The translations under genes were made by a program, and so were the position numbers. Below the pieces are notes generated by a model. That model saw nothing but the letters and a program-made list of their open reading frames with translations, searched no databases and was not told the DNA's origin. This document shows, piece by piece, positions 42,671 to 52,003 of a DNA stretch of 64,000 nt (the stretch's first letter is position 1; each line of letters opens with the position of its first letter). The DNA is from Bacteroidia bacterium (GTDB lineage: Bacteria > Bacteroidota > Bacteroidia > Chitinophagales > Chitinophagaceae). The DNA lies in NCBI GenBank assembly GCA_030429205.1, contig JAUICZ010000006.1, positions 32,646-96,645 of the forward strand, in the 5' to 3' direction.

Positions 42671-45013
42671 ATGATTCCGAAACCCATTTCAGTTTCTTTC
42701 CAAATGGGCGATGGTCGCGAAGTGAGCATTGAGACCGGCAGAATGGCTCGTCAGGCAGACGGTGCAGTTGTAGTACGCCAGGGTAATGCCATGATACTAG
42801 CCACGGTTGTAGGTGCAAAAGAACCAAGACCCGGCACAAACTTCTTCCCACTATCAGTAGACTATCAAGAAAAATTTGCTTCTGCAGGTCGTATCCCAGG
42901 TTCTTTTTTTAAAAGAGAAGGACGCATTACAGATTCAGAAGTTCTTGTATCACGTTTAGTAGACCGTGCATTGCGTCCACTATTCCCTGATGAATATTAT
43001 TGCGACGTACAAGTATTAATATCTCTTATATCATCTGATACTGAAGTTATGCCTGATGCGCTAGCATGTTTGGCTGCTTCTGCTGCTTTAGCAGTATCAG
43101 ACGTTCCTGTTCAGGAAATCATATCAGAAGTACGTATTGCTCGTATCAACGGAGAAATGGTGGTAAACCCAACCAGAACTCAGTTGAAAGATGCTGATAT
43201 GGACTTCATTATTGCTGCAACTGAGCAGAATATAATGATGGTTGAAGGTGAAAGTAAAGAGTGTCAGGAAGCAGACATCGTAAAAGCGCTAGAAGTAGCT
43301 CACGATGCAATCCGAGTACAAATTAAAGCACAGGAAGAGCTTAGAGACAAAGTTGGTATAGAAGGCAAACGTGATGTTGATGCTCCTTATGAAAATGAGG
43401 CATTGCAAAAGCGTATTGAAGACTTTGCGTCTGACAGAATAGTTGAAATTGCAAAAAGTGCACTACCAAAGCACGAACGTAGCGAAGGTTTAAAGAAAAT
43501 AAGAGAAGACTTTGCAGAGTCTCTTGGTGAGGAAGAACTATCTGAAGAAGATGCACCATTAGTAGGAAAGTACTTTGGTAAGCTTGAGAAAAAGCTGATC
43601 CGTAACATGGTACTGGATACACGTAAAAGATTAGATGGCCGTGAACTATCTGAAGTTCGCCCACTTACTATAGAAACAGACGTATTACCATCGCCTCATG
43701 GTTCAGCACTATTTACAAGAGGAGAAACTCAATCATTAACTACAGTAACATTAGGTACCAGCGAGGATGAGTTATTGGTTGAAACAGCTGCAACATCTGA
43801 TTACCAGAACTTCATACTACACTACAACTTCCCTCCGTTCTCAACTGGCGAAACAAGACCAATGAGAGGACCGGGACGTCGTGAAGTAGGACACGGTAAC
43901 CTTGCTAAGCGTTCATTAGCACAAATGATGCCTGATGCTGAGAAGTTCCCTTATACTGTAAGAATAGTATCTGATATCTTAGAATCTAACGGTTCTTCTT
44001 CTATGGCAACTGTATGTGCAGGCTCTTTAGCAATGATGGATGCAGGTGTGCCTTACCCTAAACACGTTAGTGGTGTTGCTATGGGTATGATATCTGATGG
44101 TGACAAATATGCGATTCTTACTGATATACTTGGAGACGAAGATCACTTGGGTGATATGGACTTTAAAGTAACAGGTACTCGCAACGGTATTTGCGGTATC
44201 CAGATGGACATCAAAGTTGATGGCTTAAGCATGGAAGTAATGGCTGAAGCACTTGAGCAAGCGCGTAAAGGTCGCTTACACATACTTGATGCGATGTATG
44301 ATACTATTGGTGAATATCGTGAGGAATTAAAACCTCATGCCCCACGTGTTGTACAATTAAACATCGATCGTGAGTTTATTGGTGCTGTAATCGGGCCAGG
44401 TGGTAAGATCATCCAGGAAATTCAAAGAGAAACAGGTACGACCATTTCTATTGAAGAAGTGAATGATCGTGGTGAAGTGAAAATATTTGCATCTGACAAA
44501 GAAGCTATTGACAAGGCCCTGAAATGGGTTAAAGGTATCGTAGCCGTTCCTGAAGTTGGCGAAACTTATGAAGGTACCGTTAAGTCTATCGTTCCTTTTG
44601 GTGCATTTATAGAATTCATGCCGGGTAAAGAAGGCTTACTGCACATATCAGAAGTAAGCTGGAAACGTCTTGAAACACTGGAAGGTGTATTAGCTGAAGG
44701 AGATACCGTTAAAATCAAATTAATAGGTACAGATCCTAAATCGGGGAAACTTCGTTTAAGCCGCAAGGTATTAATGGAAAAACCTGAAGGGTATGTAGAG
44801 CCTGAAAAACGTGAGCGTCGTAGTGGCGACAGAGATAGAGGAGATAGAAGAGGTGGTGGAGACCGTCGTCGTGATAACAACCGTGGTGGCGGCGACAGAA
44901 GAGGAGGAGATCGCAGGGACAACAGAAATGAGCGCCCTAGAAATAACGAAAATGAGCAAGCTCCTCAATCTCCGAAGCAAGATGATAATAATGATGCTGA
45001 CATGAAACTGTAA
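42671..45013 (+). CDS. pnp: Polynucleotide phosphorylase with Arg/Gly-rich tail
   Basis: PNPase degrades RNA 3' to 5' with phosphate and is a core part of the RNA decay machinery. Its 780 residues contain RNase PH domain 1 (about 10-145), an all-helical linker, RNase PH domain 2 (about 325-545, with Asp489 and Asp495 near the active site), KH domain (GPGG at 575-578) and S1 domain (about 630-702). The last 70 residues are a low-complexity Arg/Gly/Asp tail (DRRGGGDRR, NRGGGDRRGGDRR), absent from E. coli PNPase. It follows rpsO. Confidence 0.97.
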   Translation: MIPKPISVSFQMGDGREVSIETGRMARQADGAVVVRQGNAMILATVVGAKEPRPGTNFFPLSVDYQEKFASAGRIPGSFFKREGRITDSEVLVSRLVDRALRPLFPDEYYCDVQVLISLISSDTEVMPDALACLAASAALAVSDVPVQEIISEVRIARINGEMVVNPTRTQLKDADMDFIIAATEQNIMMVEGESKECQEADIVKALEVAHDAIRVQIKAQEELRDKVGIEGKRDVDAPYENEALQKRIEDFASDRIVEIAKSALPKHERSEGLKKIREDFAESLGEEELSEEDAPLVGKYFGKLEKKLIRNMVLDTRKRLDGRELSEVRPLTIETDVLPSPHGSALFTRGETQSLTTVTLGTSEDELLVETAATSDYQNFILHYNFPPFSTGETRPMRGPGRREVGHGNLAKRSLAQMMPDAEKFPYTVRIVSDILESNGSSSMATVCAGSLAMMDAGVPYPKHVSGVAMGMISDGDKYAILTDILGDEDHLGDMDFKVTGTRNGICGIQMDIKVDGLSMEVMAEALEQARKGRLHILDAMYDTIGEYREELKPHAPRVVQLNIDREFIGAVIGPGGKIIQEIQRETGTTISIEEVNDRGEVKIFASDKEAIDKALKWVKGIVAVPEVGETYEGTVKSIVPFGAFIEFMPGKEGLLHISEVSWKRLETLEGVLAEGDTVKIKLIGTDPKSGKLRLSRKVLMEKPEGYVEPEKRERRSGDRDRGDRRGGGDRRRDNNRGGGDRRGGDRRDNRNERPRNNENEQAPQSPKQDDNNDADMKL

Positions 45014-45033
45014 TGCATTTTTTATAACATTTT

Positions 45034-45075
45034 AAAAGCCCTGCGTTTATCGATGCGGGGCTTTTGCTTTTTTTA
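45034..45075 (+). terminator. Terminator after pnp
   Basis: Arms 45034-45044 and 45055-45065 (AAAAGCCC-type, one G.U pair), ten-base loop, then GCTTTTTTT. Confidence 0.85.
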
Positions 45076-45117
45076 AGTATTCTATTTTCTCCATGTGTTT
45101 ATTTTTGATAAAAAGTT

Positions 45118-45552
45118 ATGAGATATACTGTCGACACGATAATCAACAAACCAATAGATAAGGTAACAGAGCTCTTTGCTAACCCAAATAATATGAAAGA
45201 TTGGCAACCGGGTTTCATTAGCATGCAAAAAATTAACGGTGATGGAAATGCTGAAGGGTCTGTTTATAGGCTTATGTACAAAATGGGGAACCGTAATATT
45301 GAGATGATTGAAACAATAGAGGTTAATAAGCTACCTGCTAACTTTACTGCAACTTTTGAAACAAAAGGCGTTTATAATTGGCAAAAGTCATCATTTGAGA
45401 AAATAGACGATCATACAACTAGATATACGGCTGAAAACCTTTTCAAGTTCAGTGGTTTTGCAAAACTATACGGAGTACTAATGCCTAAAGCGTTTAAAAA
45501 GCAATCCCAAAAATATCTAGACCTGTTTAAAGATTTTGCTGAAAGTCAATAG
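45118..45552 (+). CDS. SRPBCC/START-like domain protein
   Basis: This 144-residue cytoplasmic protein has no signal peptide. It is a single SRPBCC fold, starting YTVDTIINKPIDKVTELFANPNNMKDWQPGF and continuing with YRLMYKMGNRNIEMIETIE. Proteins of this type bind hydrophobic ligands in a deep cavity, as in polyketide cyclases; the ligand is unknown. It stands alone between pnp and the GT39-like gene. Confidence 0.82.
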   Translation: MRYTVDTIINKPIDKVTELFANPNNMKDWQPGFISMQKINGDGNAEGSVYRLMYKMGNRNIEMIETIEVNKLPANFTATFETKGVYNWQKSSFEKIDDHTTRYTAENLFKFSGFAKLYGVLMPKAFKKQSQKYLDLFKDFAESQ

Positions 45553-45641
45553 CAAGAAGAAGAGTAGCTATAATCTGCATCACCAATATTATTTTACAAC
45601 AAACAGGTTGTTATCTAACCAAATAGTTATTTTAGCGCCTA

Positions 45642-47138
45642 ATGTTCAAGCAGGTTATCATATACATCATCCTGATCCTATGTTGCATTCCATTGTTCTC
45701 AATGCATATCTATGATGTACATACATGGGGAGACGACTTTTCGCAATACATTAATGAAGCCAAGAACATAGCTAACGGGGTACCTTATTACCAGTCTGAC
45801 TATATTTTTAATCCTTTAAATCCTGAATACGGCCCACCGCAGTATCCACCGGGGTTTCCACTACTTATAGCACCTATTGTAAAAGTATATGGCATAACTT
45901 TTAAGCCACTGTTCCTTTTTATATCGGCATGTCTGGCATGCTTAATATTCGTTTTATACCATTTTTTCAGACACCACACAAAAAGTAGTATAACAGCCAT
46001 TTGCTTATCTGTGATGTGTGTATACTGTGGTGGAGTTCTGGAATTCAAAGCAAACATTCTATCAGATATTCCTTGTTGGTTATTTACTGCTCTGTATTTT
46101 ACATTGAGGCAAAACAAGGCAAAGGGGAATGTAAAACTATTGTTACTGGTATTAGCTGCAAATATGGCCATATTAATACGCACACAAGCCATGCTAATAC
46201 TAGCTGCAGAAGGAGTTTTCCTACTGCTCGAACAAATCAAGCTATTAAGGAGTACTCAAAGCTTCTCTATTAAAAGGTTAGTGTCATCCTTTTCATTTAA
46301 AATAATTACATTCAGCTCTATATTATTCCTAGCATTACATTTCATTGTATTTAATGCGCCAGACAGCAGTATGGTTTATTATAAGAACCTGCTCCAATTC
46401 CACCAATCAAGCTGGGGAGACGCTGTAGAGTATAATGCTTATTATTTATTCCTTTTACTCATTAGAGTTTTCGAGTTTTACCCTTGGCAGGAAGATATGT
46501 ATCGACTGATATCTAAAACGACTCCTTATGCTATATTTATTTTCAGCCTCTTCGGTTTTCTACGGTTCGGGAAAAAGTCTTCTAGCCATGGCATAATCTT
46601 CTACATTTTAAGCATCGCTCTATTAGTAGTTCTTTCTCAGCAACAAGGAATACGTTTCATACTCTATATCCTTCCTTTTTACTTGCTGTATGCCTACTTT
46701 TTCTTAAAACACATTTGGGATAAAATATTCAAAATCAACGGACTAATCATAGGCGTAGTATTTACACTTCTTTTCTTAAAAACCGGGAAAGATGATTTTC
46801 GGATGGCCAAGCAAAATGTTCCGGACACTTTTATTCCTACAAATACAGAAGACTCTGCTTTTGCTTACATAAAATCGAATATTGACAATGATGATGTTAT
46901 AATATTCGCAAAACCCAGACTACTTTCGTTATTCACAGAGAAGAAGGCTATAGTTCATGCTCCGCAACACTCTCTTGAAATGAACAAAGAACATTTCGAG
47001 GCCTTAAACATACAATATGCTTTAACCACAGAAAAAGTGCCGGATGAGTTCCTTAAAAACTACTTATCAAAGTACTACCCTGATGCACCAAAGAAGGAGA
47101 TTGCCAGTGGCTATTTTTTATATAAAATAGGTAATTAA
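45642..47138 (+). CDS. GT39-like polytopic membrane protein
   Basis: This protein has 498 residues and about ten membrane helices. The N-terminal loop after the first helix reads HTWGDDFSQYINEAKNIANG, whose Asp-Asp resembles the catalytic acid pair of lipid-linked sugar transferases of the GT39/ArnT type, followed by NPEYGPPQYPPGFPLL. The C-terminal 120 residues after the last helix form a soluble periplasmic domain. It probably transfers a sugar from a polyprenyl carrier to an unknown acceptor. The family is inferred from topology and motif only. Confidence 0.65.
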   Translation: MFKQVIIYIILILCCIPLFSMHIYDVHTWGDDFSQYINEAKNIANGVPYYQSDYIFNPLNPEYGPPQYPPGFPLLIAPIVKVYGITFKPLFLFISACLACLIFVLYHFFRHHTKSSITAICLSVMCVYCGGVLEFKANILSDIPCWLFTALYFTLRQNKAKGNVKLLLLVLAANMAILIRTQAMLILAAEGVFLLLEQIKLLRSTQSFSIKRLVSSFSFKIITFSSILFLALHFIVFNAPDSSMVYYKNLLQFHQSSWGDAVEYNAYYLFLLLIRVFEFYPWQEDMYRLISKTTPYAIFIFSLFGFLRFGKKSSSHGIIFYILSIALLVVLSQQQGIRFILYILPFYLLYAYFFLKHIWDKIFKINGLIIGVVFTLLFLKTGKDDFRMAKQNVPDTFIPTNTEDSAFAYIKSNIDNDDVIIFAKPRLLSLFTEKKAIVHAPQHSLEMNKEHFEALNIQYALTTEKVPDEFLKNYLSKYYPDAPKKEIASGYFLYKIGN

Positions 47139-47221
47139 GTATCATCTTATGTAATCTAATTTTCACAAGAGTTTATATCCTCTGTATTGCCCTGTTGTTA
47201 GCACTTTATTATCTTTATCGG

Positions 47222-48724
47222 ATGCTTCAACGAGTGATTATTTCTTTTTTCATTGCAGGATTTCTGCTAAGTTCTGTCAATCAATCTTTTGCACAGCCAT
47301 CATCAACTATAACAAATAATATTGAGCGTGCACACTCTCTTCTTACAGATGTATATCAGGAACTAAACTATAACAATACTATCAACGACGTAGTACTTCA
47401 TGTACACGGCAGCTTCAAATATGAAGGACACTATGCTACCCCAAATGAGATGAAGGACTATAAAATGTCTTCCCATATTACATTTGAAAACAATGGAAAA
47501 ACGTTAGACCGCTCGGACAGCTTTAGTAGAATTAACAGCGCTGTCTTATCAACTTACAAAGTATCGCAGGATCATATAGAGGTATCTATTGAAGGTAAAA
47601 AAACAGAGGCAACTCTGGCAGATAAGAATAAATATATTTATGAATCTGCTATTTACTTCCCCAACCTAATGCTACAATTGATGCTGGAAGATGCATCGCA
47701 AAATACATTCATCGGTACAGTAGACGGCAATCATATCATAAGACATGACAACAAAGCCGGAGGAGTGTACTTCATGTATATCAATACCAAAACTTACTTC
47801 CCCGAAAGAGTAGATCAACCAAAGTACAATGACGTTACCGGAGACTACTATGTATCTACTTATTATAAACACTACGACCTATTTGATGGGTTTCAAATCC
47901 CTACAGAAGTAGTAGTAAAAAAAGACAGCAACATCATCTACAACTTAAAAGTAGACGTAGAAGAAATTTTGCCTGGTATTGAGAGTAGCTCTATTACACT
48001 CAACCAGAAAAAAGTTGGCGAATGGCTTTATGTTATTCCTTTACCTAAGTGGAACACGAAAGCAGTATTGGCAGACATGAAAGATTTTCTTGTTGTTTTT
48101 GAACCATCTGCAAGCCCAGAGGCGGGTTACGCTTTAATAGATAATATCAAAAAAGCATACCCTGGTAAAGAGATTAAATATTGCGTTGTATCTCATCATC
48201 ATCCGGATCATATGGGAGGTGTTCGCGCGTTTATTGAGGAAGGTATTACAATTGTAACAACCAAAGGAAATGAAGCTTACATAGATAAAATTGCCGGCAA
48301 CAGACACATGTTTTCTCCGGCAGTTAGAACGAAAAAAAATGTAATTCCTAAGTATTTATTCATAAACCAAAACGAATATGAAATAAAAGCCTTAGGATCT
48401 AGGACCATTAGGTTATATTTATTGAATAAGAAATCATATCATACAGATGAATACATTATATCATACATTCCTTCAGAAAAAATATTGATTGAAGGTGATT
48501 TAATAAAGACATGGGATTTAAGACAACGATCCCTTGACAGAAGAGAGAAAGGTCTGGTAGAGTATCTTAATGATATGAAAATTAATACTAAGCAAATAAT
48601 ACAAACCTGGCCGTTAGAAAAAGCTCCTTTAATATTCGACTACGAACGTATAAAACCAGAGCCAAACAGTAAGTTTTTAAGAGGCTCAAAAAAAGTATTG
48701 GAAGTTTTTACCAATGACGAGTAA
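47222..48724 (+). CDS. Exported MBL-fold protein
   Basis: The ATG at 47222 gives 500 residues with a signal peptide (MLQRVIISFFIAGF to SFAQ); an upstream TTG at 47195 is unlikely. Residues to about 290 form a beta-rich N-terminal domain with no recognised family. A metallo-beta-lactamase domain follows: SHHHPDHMGG supplies the HxHxDH metal motif, with YHTDEYI and ILIEGDLI as later parts. The terminal metal histidine expected in many MBL enzymes is not obvious (IIQTWPLE). It could be a hydrolase of lactones or esters; substrate unknown. Confidence 0.75.
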   Translation: MLQRVIISFFIAGFLLSSVNQSFAQPSSTITNNIERAHSLLTDVYQELNYNNTINDVVLHVHGSFKYEGHYATPNEMKDYKMSSHITFENNGKTLDRSDSFSRINSAVLSTYKVSQDHIEVSIEGKKTEATLADKNKYIYESAIYFPNLMLQLMLEDASQNTFIGTVDGNHIIRHDNKAGGVYFMYINTKTYFPERVDQPKYNDVTGDYYVSTYYKHYDLFDGFQIPTEVVVKKDSNIIYNLKVDVEEILPGIESSSITLNQKKVGEWLYVIPLPKWNTKAVLADMKDFLVVFEPSASPEAGYALIDNIKKAYPGKEIKYCVVSHHHPDHMGGVRAFIEEGITIVTTKGNEAYIDKIAGNRHMFSPAVRTKKNVIPKYLFINQNEYEIKALGSRTIRLYLLNKKSYHTDEYIISYIPSEKILIEGDLIKTWDLRQRSLDRREKGLVEYLNDMKINTKQIIQTWPLEKAPLIFDYERIKPEPNSKFLRGSKKVLEVFTNDE

Positions 48725-48820
48725 CTATTAGTTTATAAAAATTTGTTGATTTTGCTTTTAACATATCAGCCGTTATCTCTTAATCTTGTTTCCCCTATAT
48801 TTACTGGCAAATAGCAGTTT

Positions 48821-49354
48821 ATGAAGTACTCTTTGCTGATCATACTATTTATATATACCAACAACTCCTTTGCGCAAATTAAAGATATAGACGCAGCTAA
48901 AAAATCTGCATTTCTTGCTGCCAAAAAAATGGATGACGCATTGGTTACAAAGAAGTACGATGAGTATGTAGCTTTTAACCATCCTGATGTTATTGCAAAA
49001 GTTGAAGGAGGGCGTTCAGGTTTGGTGAAACAAACATACCAACAAATCAAGTCGATGGAAGAAGGAGGCACTTATATTACAGCAGCATGGCCGGGCAAGG
49101 TTATAAGTATCGTTGACACAGCTGGTGAATGGCAATGCAGTATCCCTTTGTATATGAACCTGCGCGTTAGTCAGGGTACAATAAGTACTACAACCACCTT
49201 AATTGGCATGTCTCCAGATAAAGGGAATCGTTGGTATTTTGTAGATATTAGTGCCGGTGGAAATACCTTAAGCGGTGTAAAAAAACTATTCCCAAAACTA
49301 AGTAGCAAATTAGCAATACTACCTCCTTCAGAACCCGTATTCAAAGCAGACTAA
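48821..49354 (+). CDS. Exported NTF2-like small protein
   Basis: This protein has 177 residues with a signal peptide (MKYSLLIILFIYTNNSFAQ). The mature part AKKMDDALVTKKYDEYVAFNHPDVI looks like an NTF2/SnoaL-type fold (helix pair then curved sheet). No catalytic motif is clear. Its stop lies one base from the stop of the convergent cytochrome gene. Confidence 0.65.
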   Translation: MKYSLLIILFIYTNNSFAQIKDIDAAKKSAFLAAKKMDDALVTKKYDEYVAFNHPDVIAKVEGGRSGLVKQTYQQIKSMEEGGTYITAAWPGKVISIVDTAGEWQCSIPLYMNLRVSQGTISTTTTLIGMSPDKGNRWYFVDISAGGNTLSGVKKLFPKLSSKLAILPPSEPVFKAD

Positions 49355-49355
49355 C

Positions 49356-50717
49356 TTATAGCGTTTTTAAATACTCTATAATTGCAAAACGCTCACTGTC
49401 AGTTAAATGATCTCCAAAATAGTGGCCTTGGTTACCATACCCCTTTAATGTTGTATTATAAGTAACCTTATCAATTGGTTCGGCATGGGCATTATACTCC
49501 CAACCTACAGATGAATAGTTGTACTTAAGACTATCATAGTTCCTTGTCCAGTACTTTGGCCTAATACTACTATTCAGTACTGCTTCTATTGTAGGCACAG
49601 AACCATTATGCAAGTATGGTGCTGTAATCCAAACGCCGTCTAGTGGTGGAGCCACATAGCCTTCAGTAGGCACCATCTTTGCAGGAAACGCTCCTTGTGC
49701 AAACCAGCTTTTATTAAACCAATCTATAGCTACGACATTACTAAACGAAAATTCAGCTAAGGCTGCATCTGTATTTATAATACTATGCGGTATTAACAAG
49801 TTGGGGTAAGACTCTCTTTTACCATAAGTCCCGTGACAAGAACTACAGTTTTTATTAAACAGTCTTTCACCACGCTTAGATAGCCTTTTGTCTATTTCGA
49901 ATGGATACTTAGGGGCTTCTATAGAACGAATATATGCCTGCACATCATTAAAGTGATTGTAAACATCTCTTGCCTCAAAAGTATCTTTCACAGTTAAAAT
50001 GTTCGACAACATCAAGTATTTAGCAAAATCTCCACGGCCAATACCTGCATAGAACATTGCATTTTTCTTTTTTAACAACCACCAGGCAGGTACATCAGAA
50101 GGTATTGTCTCTGATGGCATATCCATTATTGCACTATCAGTCCACTCCAGTGTTTCGGGGTTTCGATGAGCTCCTAATACCAACGCCAACTTATCCGCCG
50201 GATTAACACCTCGCACATCTGTTTCTATCTGAGGATATACAGTTTTGTATGAAGTAAAAAATGCTTTTGACTCTTTATACTTTTTAGGGGCCATTTTTTT
50301 CAGCAAGACCTCTGCTCCCTTATACTTCTCATCACTGATGTGCGAAAAATCAAGCAACGTATTACCCAAACCTACTATTAAACTATCTTCGAAAACCTGA
50401 GCATGACACATTAAACAAGTTGGTACAACCATGTCAACTCCATTTGATGTAACTACATTGTAACTGTACCCTATTTGTGCACTTTTACCTTTTCTGTTCA
50501 GTCGATTTTTTGACTTACCAGAAACCATCTTGAAGAAGTTATAAGGAACTCCACTTCTAAGAATATCTCCATAGATCAAATACCGGTAACCACTATCCGC
50601 ATTTCCGATGTTTTGTTTCGAGGGTAAAATAAATGTAGGCTGAGGGTCTTTATTATAATAAGCTACCGCAACCAGCCCTAGTAATAAAATCAATATGGTT
50701 GCAATGTATTTTTTCAT
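49356..50717 (-). CDS. Dihaem c-type cytochrome
   Basis: This exported or membrane-anchored protein has 453 residues with an N-terminal hydrophobic segment (5-21). Two c-haem sites are CLMCH at 101-105 and CSSCH at 291-295. The C-terminal APPLDGVWITAPYLHNGSVPTIEAVL and GNQGHYFGDHLTDSERFAIIEYLKTL are of the cytochrome/peroxidase-like class seen in Bacteroidota. It probably carries electrons in the periplasm; partner unknown. ribE lies ten bases upstream on the same strand, perhaps by chance. Confidence 0.8.
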   Translation of the reverse strand: MKKYIATILILLLGLVAVAYYNKDPQPTFILPSKQNIGNADSGYRYLIYGDILRSGVPYNFFKMVSGKSKNRLNRKGKSAQIGYSYNVVTSNGVDMVVPTCLMCHAQVFEDSLIVGLGNTLLDFSHISDEKYKGAEVLLKKMAPKKYKESKAFFTSYKTVYPQIETDVRGVNPADKLALVLGAHRNPETLEWTDSAIMDMPSETIPSDVPAWWLLKKKNAMFYAGIGRGDFAKYLMLSNILTVKDTFEARDVYNHFNDVQAYIRSIEAPKYPFEIDKRLSKRGERLFNKNCSSCHGTYGKRESYPNLLIPHSIINTDAALAEFSFSNVVAIDWFNKSWFAQGAFPAKMVPTEGYVAPPLDGVWITAPYLHNGSVPTIEAVLNSSIRPKYWTRNYDSLKYNYSSVGWEYNAHAEPIDKVTYNTTLKGYGNQGHYFGDHLTDSERFAIIEYLKTL

Positions 50718-50726
50718 GGATAGTTT

Positions 50727-51314
50727 TTATGAAAGTTCTTGTTGTCGCAACATATACTTTCCTAATACATCAAACTCTAAATTAACATCATCGCCAATAC
50801 TTACATCTTTAAAGTTTGTATGATCGTATGTATATGGAATAATAGTTACAGTAAGCTCACTATTCGAAATATCGAATGCTGTTAAGCTTACTCCGTTAAT
50901 GCAAATAGAGCCTTTTTCAATTACTAAAGCTGCATGCACTTCGGGGAAACTGAACCTAAACAACCAGCTACCCTCTTTTTGTTCATTTAAGATACATTGT
51001 CCTACAGTATCCACATGCCCCTGTACAAAATGTCCGTCTAACCTATCACCTGCCTTTAGTGCACGTTCAATATTAACTATTGTACCAACTTTGAGTTGCC
51101 TCAGGTTAGTCTTTAACAATGTCTCTTCCACTGCAGTAACACAATATACATCCTTATCTATTTCTACCACAGTCAGGCAGACTCCATTATGAGCTACAGA
51201 CTGATCTATTTTAAGTTCATGTGTAATTGGAGATTTTACCCAAATATTTAAATTTGAACCATCTTCTTTCAAATGAACAATTTCACCCAAACACTCTATA
51301 ATCCCTGTAAACAT
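50727..51314 (-). CDS. ribE: Riboflavin synthase alpha chain
   Basis: This 195-residue enzyme catalyses the dismutation of two 6,7-dimethyl-8-ribityllumazine molecules to riboflavin. The two lumazine-binding repeats are visible: MFTGIIECLGEI, SVAHNGVCLTVVEI and GHFVQGHVDTVGQC, KGSICINGVSLTAFDI. The start is fixed by MFTGI. It lies four bases downstream of a lipoprotein gene. No FMN riboswitch or other rib genes are nearby. Confidence 0.96.
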   Translation of the reverse strand: MFTGIIECLGEIVHLKEDGSNLNIWVKSPITHELKIDQSVAHNGVCLTVVEIDKDVYCVTAVEETLLKTNLRQLKVGTIVNIERALKAGDRLDGHFVQGHVDTVGQCILNEQKEGSWLFRFSFPEVHAALVIEKGSICINGVSLTAFDISNSELTVTIIPYTYDHTNFKDVSIGDDVNLEFDVLGKYMLRQQELS

Positions 51315-51318
51315 CGTA

Positions 51319-51867
51319 TTACTTTTTTAATGCAGTACCCGTGTGGTAATTAAGGCCTGAGTCACTAGCTATAGCCCAAACAAACCTTATTTTGCTACTA
51401 TCAACTTCATCATAGGTAATGATTCCACTTAAAGTATCTGTATTTCTACACAATATTTGACCCGCTATTTTAGTAGAATCTTGAAATGTGGTAGAATCTA
51501 CGGTTGCTTTGTAATACCTGTCAGCAATTAAAGTAACAGAGTCTTGCATGCAAAAACCACTTAGCTTTAATAGAGTATTACTTTTTGCAGTAATGGTGAT
51601 ATTGTAATCTAATATTGTATCTCTTTCATATTCAGCATTATATATAGTATCTTTAAATAAGTATGCGCCCTCAAACAAATCCTTAGGGTAAAAACAAGTT
51701 GAGTTATCTGGTGTTCCCGGAAAATCTCTATTGTAATTAACCGCTTCAGGATCATTACAATAAGGTCTGTCAAACAACCCTTCATCAATATCGCCATCTT
51801 GGTTTTTACTACAAGCGGCCAATAAAAACATACTTATAAATAATAATTTGTACCTCAACATATACAT
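51319..51867 (-). CDS. Lipoprotein of unknown function
   Basis: This protein has about 182 residues; starts at ATG 51867 or ATG 51861 are possible, while the TTG at 51876 is unlikely. The lipobox is FLLAAC. YCNDPEAVNYNRDFPGTPDNSTCFYP looks like a small cysteine loop found in Bacteroidota surface proteins. The remainder is a beta-rich domain with no recognised family. It is the first gene of a unit with ribE and the dihaem cytochrome. Confidence 0.7.
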   Translation of the reverse strand: MYMLRYKLLFISMFLLAACSKNQDGDIDEGLFDRPYCNDPEAVNYNRDFPGTPDNSTCFYPKDLFEGAYLFKDTIYNAEYERDTILDYNITITAKSNTLLKLSGFCMQDSVTLIADRYYKATVDSTTFQDSTKIAGQILCRNTDTLSGIITYDEVDSSKIRFVWAIASDSGLNYHTGTALKK

Positions 51868-51938
51868 CAAATGCAAAACAGCTGTAAATCTAACGCTTTT
51901 AAAGCTCTAAAAATTACACCGTTAATAATTAATAATGC

Positions 51939-51969
51939 TTGTCCAGAATAATAAAAGGTCTTATCTTTG
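51939..51969 (+). promoter_or_regulatory. Promoter of rpsU
   Basis: TTG at 51939-51941, a 20-base spacer, then TATCTTTG at 51962-51969. This is the best match in the window to the Bacteroidota promoter. Confidence 0.7.
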
Positions 51970-51985
51970 CAGTCCTTAAAAACGT

Positions 51986-51994
51986 AAAGGAGGT
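51986..51994 (+). promoter_or_regulatory. Strong Shine-Dalgarno of rpsU
   Basis: AAAGGAGGT, complementary to the end of 16S rRNA, lies nine bases before the rpsU ATG. Other genes in the window lack such a site. Confidence 0.9.
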
Positions 51995-52003
51995 ATTAAT
52001 AAT

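Noticed and set aside
44800..44980. Minus-strand ORFs rich in Ser and Leu
   Set aside because: They are antisense shadows of the Arg/Gly-rich PNPase tail.
51315..51900. FMN riboswitch before ribE
   Set aside because: Only four bases separate ribE from the upstream gene, and no conserved riboswitch pattern appears before the lipoprotein gene.
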